From the NCBI GenBank assembly GCA_904419315.1, contig CAJFQY010000015.1, positions 1-38,062 of the forward strand: a stretch of DNA of 38,062 bases. The letters are read 5' to 3'. Below, one piece after another: positions 31,626 to 38,062 of the stretch (position 1 is its first letter; the number at the start of each line of letters is the position of its first letter). This DNA comes from Zongyangia gallinarum. GTDB lineage: Bacteria > Bacillota > Clostridia > Oscillospirales > Ruminococcaceae. Below the pieces are notes generated by a model. It had not been told where the DNA came from. It searched no databases and saw only the letters and a program-made list of their open reading frames with translations. The position numbers and the translations under genes were made by a program.

Positions 31626-34600
31626 GTGCCAAAACGTAGCGACATCAACAAAATACTGATCATCGGATCAGGGCCGATTATTATCGGTCAGGCATGTGAG
31701 TTCGATTATTCTGGAACGCAAGCATGTAAAGCCTTGCGGAAACTGGGATACGAAGTCGTGCTGGTCAACTCCAATCCTGCTACCATCATGACAGACCCAG
31801 ACATGGCGGACGTTACCTTTATTGAGCCGCTCAATGTTGAAAGGCTGACCGCGATTATCGAGCAGGAACGTCCGGACGCCCTGCTACCCAATCTTGGTGG
31901 GCAGTCTGGACTTAACCTTTGCTCCGAGCTGTATAAGGCGGGTGTCCTGGACAAATATAATGTACAGGTCATTGGAGTCCAAGTCGAGGCAATTGAAAAG
32001 GGCGAGGACCGCATTGAATTTAAGAACACCATGGATAAGCTGGGCATTGATATGGCGCGCTCTGAACCTGCCTATTCGGTAGAGGAGGCCGTTAAGATTG
32101 CGGAGAAGCTGGGTTATCCGGTGGTAGTCCGTCCGGCCTATACCATGGGCGGCGCTGGCGGCGGACTCGTTTACAATGTGGATGAACTGAAAACAGTGGT
32201 CAGCCGTGGCATCAGCGCCAGCTTGATTGGCCAGGTTCTGATCGAGGAATCGGTACTTGGTTGGGAAGAGCTGGAACTGGAAGTTGTCCGCGACAGCAAA
32301 AACCAGATGATTACCGTCTGCTTCATTGAAAATATTGACCCGGTGGGTGTGCATACCGGAGACTCTTTCTGCAGCGCGCCTATGCTTACCATTTCTGAGG
32401 ATCTCCAGAAAAAACTGCAGGAGCAGGCTTATAAAATTGTCGAAGCAGTCCAGGTCATCGGCGGAACCAATGTACAGTTTGCCCATGATCCAGAAACCGG
32501 ACGTGTGGTGGTTATCGAGATTAATCCCCGCACCTCCCGCTCTTCGGCATTGGCCTCCAAGGCGACAGGTTTCCCCATTGCGCTGATTTCCGCAATGCTG
32601 GCCGCCGGACTCACCTTGGATGAAATTCCCTATTGGAAAGAGGGAACTTTGGATAAGTATAAGCCCTCCGGCGACTATGTGGTTATTAAATTTGCACGCT
32701 GGGCATTTGAAAAGTTTAAAGGCTCGATAGACAAGCTGGGCACACAGATGCGCGCTGTCGGCGAGGTCATGAGCATTGGCAAAAACTATAAGGAAGCCTT
32801 GCAAAAAGCAATCCGCAGTCTGGAAATTGGGCGGTACGGTTTGGGATTTGCCAAGGACTTCCATGAAAAAACATTGGATGAGCTGTATGCGCTGGTGGGA
32901 ACTGCCACCAGTGAGCGGCAGTTTATCCTTTATGAAGCCATTCGCAAAGGCGCGGATCTGAACCGGCTCTTTGAACTGACCAAAATCAAGAAATATTTCT
33001 TGGAGCAGATGAAGGAACTGGTGGATCTGGAGGAAAAACTCCTATCCTATCGGGGCAAGGAGCTGCCGGATGATCTGCTGAAAGAAGCGAAACTCGATGG
33101 CTTTGCAGATAAATATTTGGCCAAGATTCTGGAGATTCCAGAGGAGAAGATCCGGGCACAGAGAGAAGCTATGGGCGTTGTAGAAGGCTGGGAGGCTGTA
33201 CCTGTCAGCGGTGTGGAAAATGCGGCCTACTACTTCTCCACCTATAATGCCAAGGATTCCTCTCCCGCTCCCTCTGAGCGCAGAAAGATTATGATTCTGG
33301 GCTCCGGCCCCAACCGCATCGGCCAGGGTATTGAGTTTGACTACTGCTGTGTCCATGCGGCGTTTGCCCTGCGGGATTTGGGATTTGAGACCATCATTGT
33401 CAACTGTAACCCTGAAACAGTATCCACAGACTATGACACCTCTGATAAGCTCTACTTCGAGCCGCTGACATTAGAGGACGTTTTGAGCATTTACCATAAA
33501 GAGAAACCGCTGGGAGTTATTGCCCAGTTTGGCGGACAGACACCGTTGAATCTTGCCTTTGAGCTGGAAAAAGCGGGAGTCAAGATCCTGGGAACCTCTC
33601 CTGACGCCATTGATCTGGCAGAAGATAGAGACCGTTTCCGCGCTATTATGGATGAGCTGCAGATTCCCATGCCCGAATCTGGTATGGCCTCCACCATTGA
33701 TGAGGCTTTGGAGATTGCCAAGAAGATTGGCTATCCGCTGATGGTTCGTCCCTCCTATGTTCTGGGCGGCCGGGGCATGGAAGTAGTTCACGACGACAGC
33801 ATGCTCAGGGAGTATATGGCCCAGGCGGTAGGTGTCACACCAGAGCGGCCTATTTTGATCGACCGATTCCTACAGCATGCCACCGAGTGCGAGGCGGACG
33901 CCATCAGTGATGGAGAGCATGTCTTTGTGCCTGCGGTTATGGAGCATATTGAGCTTGCAGGTATCCACTCCGGTGACTCGGCATGTATTGTACCGTCTAT
34001 GACCATTCCAGAAAAACATGTAGCCACCATCAAAGAGTATACCAAGAAGATGGCCAGGGCATTGGGCGTCAAAGGACTTATGAACATGCAGTACGCCATT
34101 GCCGATGATAAAGTCTACGTGCTGGAAGCAAATCCCCGGGCGTCCCGTACAGTGCCGCTGGTTTCTAAGGTGTGCAATATTAATATGGTCCGGGCAGCTA
34201 CTGAGATTATCACCTCTGATCTGACCGGTAAAAAGGACACAGTAGTAAACCTCAAAGAGCATATCTTCCCCCACCATGGTGTGAAGGAAGCGGTGTTCCC
34301 CTTCAATATGTTCCAGGAGGTTGACCCGGTATTGGGACCCGAGATGCGTTCCACCGGTGAGGTGTTGGGACTTTCCAACTCCTTTGGTGTCGCCTTCTTT
34401 AAATCCCAGGAGGCTACCCAAACTCCACTGCCCACGTCCGGCAGTGTGCTCATCAGTGTCAACGATTCTGACAAGGATGAGGTGGTAGAGCTGGGCCGCG
34501 GTTTCGAGGAAGTTGGCTTTAAGATCTATGCCACTCGAGGCACCTATAATCTACTTAAAGCAAATGGGGTCAATGCTACTCTTATTAAAAAACTTCATGA

Positions 34601-34850
34601 GGGCAGACCCAACATTGTCGACGCCATTACCAACGGGGAGATTAATCTGGTCATCAATACCCCCATTGGTAAACAGGGCTCCAACGATGACAGCTATATC
34701 CGTAAGGCTGCCATCAAAAACAAGGTGATCCAGATCACCACCATGGCTGCGGCCAAAGCGGCGGTGATTGGTATCAAAGCGGCCTCCAACCCAGAGATCA
34801 ATAAGGTTAAATCCCTTCAGCAGTATCATAAAGAGATCATTGAAAAATAA
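31626..34850 (+). CDS. carB: Carbamoyl phosphate synthase large subunit, GTG start
   Basis: Makes carbamoyl phosphate from bicarbonate, ATP and ammonia delivered by the CarA glutaminase, for pyrimidines and arginine. The 1074-residue protein shows the duplicated layout: first half with IIGSGPIIIGQACEFDYSG, VRPAYTMGGAGGG and EINPRTSRSSALASKATG; second half with ILGSGPNRIGQGIEFDYC, VRPSYVLGGRGMEVV and EANPRASRTVPLVSK; then an MGS-like allosteric domain (about 930-1074). The GTG at 31626 follows GGGGAG by 8 bases and gives the usual MPKRSDI beginning; an in-frame ATG at 31605 overlaps the ribosome site. No carA is adjacent on either side, which is unusual. Confidence 0.96.
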   Translation: MPKRSDINKILIIGSGPIIIGQACEFDYSGTQACKALRKLGYEVVLVNSNPATIMTDPDMADVTFIEPLNVERLTAIIEQERPDALLPNLGGQSGLNLCSELYKAGVLDKYNVQVIGVQVEAIEKGEDRIEFKNTMDKLGIDMARSEPAYSVEEAVKIAEKLGYPVVVRPAYTMGGAGGGLVYNVDELKTVVSRGISASLIGQVLIEESVLGWEELELEVVRDSKNQMITVCFIENIDPVGVHTGDSFCSAPMLTISEDLQKKLQEQAYKIVEAVQVIGGTNVQFAHDPETGRVVVIEINPRTSRSSALASKATGFPIALISAMLAAGLTLDEIPYWKEGTLDKYKPSGDYVVIKFARWAFEKFKGSIDKLGTQMRAVGEVMSIGKNYKEALQKAIRSLEIGRYGLGFAKDFHEKTLDELYALVGTATSERQFILYEAIRKGADLNRLFELTKIKKYFLEQMKELVDLEEKLLSYRGKELPDDLLKEAKLDGFADKYLAKILEIPEEKIRAQREAMGVVEGWEAVPVSGVENAAYYFSTYNAKDSSPAPSERRKIMILGSGPNRIGQGIEFDYCCVHAAFALRDLGFETIIVNCNPETVSTDYDTSDKLYFEPLTLEDVLSIYHKEKPLGVIAQFGGQTPLNLAFELEKAGVKILGTSPDAIDLAEDRDRFRAIMDELQIPMPESGMASTIDEALEIAKKIGYPLMVRPSYVLGGRGMEVVHDDSMLREYMAQAVGVTPERPILIDRFLQHATECEADAISDGEHVFVPAVMEHIELAGIHSGDSACIVPSMTIPEKHVATIKEYTKKMARALGVKGLMNMQYAIADDKVYVLEANPRASRTVPLVSKVCNINMVRAATEIITSDLTGKKDTVVNLKEHIFPHHGVKEAVFPFNMFQEVDPVLGPEMRSTGEVLGLSNSFGVAFFKSQEATQTPLPTSGSVLISVNDSDKDEVVELGRGFEEVGFKIYATRGTYNLLKANGVNATLIKKLHEGRPNIVDAITNGEINLVINTPIGKQGSNDDSYIRKAAIKNKVIQITTMAAAKAAVIGIKAASNPEINKVKSLQQYHKEIIEK

Positions 34851-34868
34851 ATCTTCTTTGTTCAATGC

Positions 34869-34896
34869 AAAGCGGCGCTTCAAGCGCCGCTTTTTT
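34869..34896 (+). terminator. Intrinsic terminator after carB
   Basis: AAAGCGGCGCT (34869-34879) pairs perfectly with AGCGCCGCTTT (34883-34893) around TCA, followed by T's. Confidence 0.9.
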
Positions 34897-34920
34897 GTTG
34901 CTTCATTATTTTACACGACC

Positions 34921-34963
34921 TTTACCCGTCCATCAGGTGGATTATAACTGCCCATGCTATGAT
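34921..34963 (+). promoter_or_regulatory. Possible promoter of the choice-of-anchor I gene
   Basis: TTTACC (34921-34926) and TATAAC (34943-34948) are 16 bases apart; alternatively TGCTATGAT (34955-34963) is an extended -10. Which is used cannot be decided by eye. Confidence 0.4.
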
Positions 34964-34993
34964 GAAACAAACACATAAACAGGAGGATATTTT

Positions 34994-37495
34994 ATGAAGA
35001 AGCGCATTTTAAGCGCCATCATGGCTGTAATCATTGGACTTGCCGCTATTATCCCTGTGTTTGCAGAGGGCGAGGCAGCAGACCATCTGGTGATTGCGGC
35101 TTTTTATGCAGGCGCTGTGGATGAAGAGGGAAAGGCAGCAAGCGGTGTGCCAGTTTCCCATAGCTTTATCGAGATCTATAATCCCACCAATGAGGAAATT
35201 TCACTGAACGGTTATTCAATCCAGTATCAGCCCTATCCCACCCAGTTTGCTGGGCAGCGCAGCGGATGGGAGGTATTTACCTTTGACAGCAGCGCTGTGA
35301 TTCCCGCCAAATGCTCCTATTTGGTCGGCTGTGGCACAAATGATACAGATGGTTCTGTAGAATTGACCCAGTTTGATGCCCAATGGGAGGATGTATCCCT
35401 TTGTACCAAAGGTGGAAAAGCAGTGCTTCTGAGCACGACAGCGCCTTTGGGGGATGAGGTTGTCAACCCCTTTAATACAGATGGTGAAGGTACAAAAGTG
35501 GATGGTTATGTGGATATGATCGGTACCGCAGGCAACGACCAAGGGGAGACTGACGCAATTGACGGCTGCGAGACAAATCCGGCAGCGGGACAATCTAAGA
35601 AAAAAGGTTTTATCCGCACCGACCGGAATGTAGATACCGATGACAATGGAGCAGATTTTGAGGTTGTCGATTATAGCGATCCCTCGCCCGCAATGCCCCG
35701 CTCTCTGGCGGACGGTCCGCTGGAGCAGGAGGATCCCGGCGAGACTGATCCAATCGTGACAGTCAATTACAACAGTGAGAACGGAAAGATTCAATATCTT
35801 GGCAGTTATTCTGTAGGAGCTAGCAATCCCGACGGTGGTGTCGCAGAGATTGTCAAATATAATTCTGACAATCAAAAGATGTACATTGTCAGTGGACAGG
35901 AGCAGCAGATCGATATTGTAGACCTCTCTGGGCTCAAAGACGGGGATACCAGTTTTTCCAATGCGGTTTCTTTAAAACTGGATGCTATGGCAGCGGAGCA
36001 CGGATTTGACTGCGGCGATATTACCAGTGTAGACGTTAACACCCAACGGGATCTGATTGCTGTAGCGGTCCAGGCCGCGGCATACAATCAAGCTGGAGCA
36101 GTTGTCCTGCTAGATTATGACGGCAACTACCAGACACATTTTTCCACCGGTGTGCAGCCGGATATGGTCTGCTTCACACCTGACGGAAACGCTGTACTGA
36201 CCGCGGATGAAGGCGAGCCGAGAAATGGATACGAAGCTGGAGAGGATCCTGCCGGCTCTATTACCATGGTTGATCTGAGCCAAGGAATTGACAATGCAAC
36301 GGCACAGACTGTAGGCTTTGAGAAATTTGATGCCCAGAGAGACAATTTGGTCAATGAAGGTGTACTGCTGAAAACTGGCCTGATGCCTTCTCAGGACTTT
36401 GAACCAGAATACATTGCAGTCAGCGCAGACAGCAAGACCGCCTATGTCTCGCTGCAGGAGGCAAACTCTATTGCGGTTTTCGACCTGACAGAGCAGGAGT
36501 TTATCTCTGTCAAAAGCTTGGGCCTTAAGGATCACAGCCAAGCTGGCAATGAAATCGATGCGCTGAGAAATGATCAGGTGGAACTGAAAACCATGGAAAA
36601 CCTCTATGGCGTCTATATGCCCGATGGCATTGCCTGTGTCGATATCGGTGGTGTGGATTACATTTTGACGGCCAATGAGGGCGACGCTTCAGAATGGGAA
36701 GAGTATGCAAATATTAAAGAGGTATCTTTGGATCCTGATGCTAAGGATACAGAAGTATTGGACGCTGGTAAAATTGATGGTTTGGATGATCAGGACGGAA
36801 CTGTTAATTTTATGCTGGGGGGACGTTCCTTCTCCATCCTGCGGGCATCTGATCTGACGACTGTTTATGAAAGCGGCAGCGATTTCGAAAATATAACAGC
36901 ACAAAGCTGGAACAAGGCCTTCTTCAATACTTCTAACGATGAGGTAGGGATGGATAAACGCAGTGCAAAAAAAGGTCCTGAACCAGAAGATATCAAAACA
37001 CTCCAGGTAGGGGAGACAACCTATGCCTTTATCGGTCTTGAGAGGATCAGCGGCGTGATGATGTATGACATTTCCGACCCGACTAATGCCTCTTACGTGG
37101 ACTACATCTCCACCCGGGATTACAGCGAGGATGTCAAAGGTGATGTATCGGTGGAAGGACTCTGCACTATTCCGGCTCAATCCAGTCCCACAGGATATCC
37201 CCTTATTCTGGCAGCCCATGAGGTCTCCGGCACGGTTGCCGTCTATTCTCTGACTGAGGGTTATATCGCACCTCAACAGCCGGTAGATGAAAATCCCTCC
37301 ATTCCAGGCGGTAACAACAGTGATGCGAACATAGATTTCACCGATGATTCTGCAACAGCAATAGATCCAGAGAAAGAGAACCCCAACACAGGTGGTCCGG
37401 AGCTGCGGGTTGAACCGGCGATTCTCTGGATCATGGCTGGTTTGGCTGGTTCGGGCGCAATACTCAGTCTTGTTATTGGAGAAAGGTACCAGTAA
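34994..37495 (+). CDS. Wall-anchored lamin-tail / choice-of-anchor I protein
   Basis: Secreted protein of 833 residues. A signal peptide (MKKRILSAIMAVIIGLA, cleavage near FAEG at about 25) is followed by a lamin-tail-like domain (about 30-215; FIEIYNPTNEEISLNGYSIQY, shown in part), then a large beta-propeller-like choice-of-anchor I region (about 265-755; repeated blocks such as EIVKYNSDNQKMYIVSG, TADEGEPRNG, ADSKTAYVSLQEANSIAVFDL, LTANEGDASEW). The C-terminus has NPNTG (796-800), a hydrophobic helix and a short tail ERYQ. The catalytic role of the propeller is not established; related proteins have phytase- or phosphatase-like annotations. The ATG at 34994 follows CAGGAGGA. It is a single-gene unit with a strong terminator. 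Confidence 0.85.
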   Translation: MKKRILSAIMAVIIGLAAIIPVFAEGEAADHLVIAAFYAGAVDEEGKAASGVPVSHSFIEIYNPTNEEISLNGYSIQYQPYPTQFAGQRSGWEVFTFDSSAVIPAKCSYLVGCGTNDTDGSVELTQFDAQWEDVSLCTKGGKAVLLSTTAPLGDEVVNPFNTDGEGTKVDGYVDMIGTAGNDQGETDAIDGCETNPAAGQSKKKGFIRTDRNVDTDDNGADFEVVDYSDPSPAMPRSLADGPLEQEDPGETDPIVTVNYNSENGKIQYLGSYSVGASNPDGGVAEIVKYNSDNQKMYIVSGQEQQIDIVDLSGLKDGDTSFSNAVSLKLDAMAAEHGFDCGDITSVDVNTQRDLIAVAVQAAAYNQAGAVVLLDYDGNYQTHFSTGVQPDMVCFTPDGNAVLTADEGEPRNGYEAGEDPAGSITMVDLSQGIDNATAQTVGFEKFDAQRDNLVNEGVLLKTGLMPSQDFEPEYIAVSADSKTAYVSLQEANSIAVFDLTEQEFISVKSLGLKDHSQAGNEIDALRNDQVELKTMENLYGVYMPDGIACVDIGGVDYILTANEGDASEWEEYANIKEVSLDPDAKDTEVLDAGKIDGLDDQDGTVNFMLGGRSFSILRASDLTTVYESGSDFENITAQSWNKAFFNTSNDEVGMDKRSAKKGPEPEDIKTLQVGETTYAFIGLERISGVMMYDISDPTNASYVDYISTRDYSEDVKGDVSVEGLCTIPAQSSPTGYPLILAAHEVSGTVAVYSLTEGYIAPQQPVDENPSIPGGNNSDANIDFTDDSATAIDPEKENPNTGGPELRVEPAILWIMAGLAGSGAILSLVIGERYQ

Positions 37496-37504
37496 ATATC
37501 TAGA

Positions 37505-37536
37505 AAAAAAGCAGCTGGACATCCAGCTGCTTTTTT
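37505..37536 (+). terminator. Intrinsic terminator after the choice-of-anchor I gene
   Basis: GCAGCTGG (37511-37518) pairs with CCAGCTGC (37523-37530) around ACAT, flanked by an A-run and six T's. Confidence 0.92.
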
Positions 37537-37644
37537 GTTTTGGATCATGAAATTTAACATGTTGTAACCACTGTAAAACATGACAAATTTAATGATGTAA
37601 AAATGACAGAGTTGCCAATTTTATCAAAACCCGGGAATTACTGA

Positions 37645-37673
37645 TTTACTTTACCCTGCGCAAGGACTATAAT
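37645..37673 (+). promoter_or_regulatory. Sigma-A promoter of the DUF4867 gene
   Basis: TTTACT (37645-37650) and TATAAT (37668-37673) are 17 bases apart. A dyad TTGTAC (37678-37683) / GTACAA (37698-37703), with inner GTACA/TGTAC, straddles the predicted transcription start and looks like an operator. Confidence 0.65.
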
Positions 37674-37738
37674 GGCCTTGTACACCAAAAGATGTACGTA
37701 CAAATTTCATCACTTATTTTGAAACGGAGGTTTTTCCC

Positions 37739-38062
37739 ATGTATGAGAAGCTGGTAAAACTCAATCCCGATTTGAAAATTAAGAAAGTCTCCAATGACAA
37801 CTTTAGAAGATATGGCTTTATTGTGGAGGGCTATGATGTTTCTGCCTTGATTGCCAAAGCAAAAGAAATTGTCAAGATGCCGGCGGCTGGCTGCGACTAT
37901 CATGCGTCGGTGCCGGAACTGGAAGCATTGGCTCCTAAGGATCTGCTGGAACAGATGCACTACGGTGAAATGCCTATGCAGATTGGCACCTGTGCAGGAT
38001 TTGGAGACAGCATTGGCGCCCTGGAATATCACAAGGGGGATGAAACTGTTATTGCAGTAACC
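37739..38062 (+). CDS. DUF4867-family protein (5' part, runs off the window)
   Basis: The first 108 codons are present; the window ends before the stop. The ATG at 37739 follows ACGGAGG. The start MYEKLVKLNPDLKI, the middle YHASVPELEALAP and the block MQIGTCAGFGDSIGALEYHKG match my memory of DUF4867, a cupin-like family often found in sugar-use loci and of unproven function. The histidine and glutamate in GALEYHKGDE fit a cupin metal site. It has its own promoter and a candidate operator just upstream, which suggests regulated expression as the first gene of an operon continuing past the window edge. Confidence 0.75.
   Translation, partial: MYEKLVKLNPDLKIKKVSNDNFRRYGFIVEGYDVSALIAKAKEIVKMPAAGCDYHASVPELEALAPKDLLEQMHYGEMPMQIGTCAGFGDSIGALEYHKGDETVIAVT

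Noticed and set aside
31884..32864. A 326-codon minus-strand frame inside carB
   Set aside because: Antisense to the conserved first ATP-grasp half of CarB, without ribosome site or promoter.

Overview
The window reads as part of the chromosome of an anaerobic, Gram-positive Clostridia-type bacterium, probably from a gut-like habitat. The evidence is a Gram-positive PolC, the gene order pyrH-frr-uppS-cdsA-dxr-rseP-ispG-polC, a CD1247-type zinc-ribbon gene beside efp, a Rex-type operator before an iron alcohol dehydrogenase, strong AGGAGG ribosome sites with many TTG/GTG starts, and two sortase-anchored surface proteins. Species cannot be named from sequence reading alone. No rRNA, tRNA, CRISPR array, insertion sequence or phage gene was recognised.

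Layout. 1-500: a stand-alone 44-codon minus-strand gene with its own promoter and terminator, then the pyrH promoter. 496-11169: a co-directional housekeeping run (UMP kinase, ribosome recycling factor, undecaprenyl-PP synthase, CDP-DAG synthase, DXP reductoisomerase, site-2 protease, IspG, PolC) that couples nucleotide supply, translation recycling, envelope lipid and MEP-isoprenoid synthesis and replication. It is broken only by a strong hairpin between cdsA and dxr. 11384-14557: a small sugar locus (TIM-barrel isomerase/epimerase, PfkB kinase, ROK regulator). 14617-17311: two independent minus-strand metabolic genes, O-acetylhomoserine sulfhydrylase and an iron-dependent alcohol dehydrogenase.

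17730-21889 (minus strand): yqeG, an endonuclease IV-like gene, aroQ and pepP in a tight operon, followed by efp and a CD1247-like gene from a separate promoter. 22114-22539 is a small membrane protein. 22904-28606 encodes a 1900-residue cell-wall fructanase (GH32) with five related beta-sandwich modules, cadherin-like domains and a sorting signal. It is followed by two tiny paralogous proteins and two tandem LacI-family paralogues on the opposite strand. 31626-34850 is carB with no carA in view. 34994-37495 is a second wall-anchored protein (lamin-tail plus choice-of-anchor I). The window ends inside a DUF4867 gene.

Most transcription units are closed by clear intrinsic terminators and preceded by near-consensus sigma-A promoters, so operon borders can be read with fair confidence. 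The most interesting unexplained items are the paralogous YFxSLPxYV micro-proteins, a candidate coupled leader ORF before the sulfhydrylase gene, the nested leader hairpin before the fructanase, the tandem LacI pair and the mid-operon hairpin before dxr. All functions are assigned by motif recognition without database searches.
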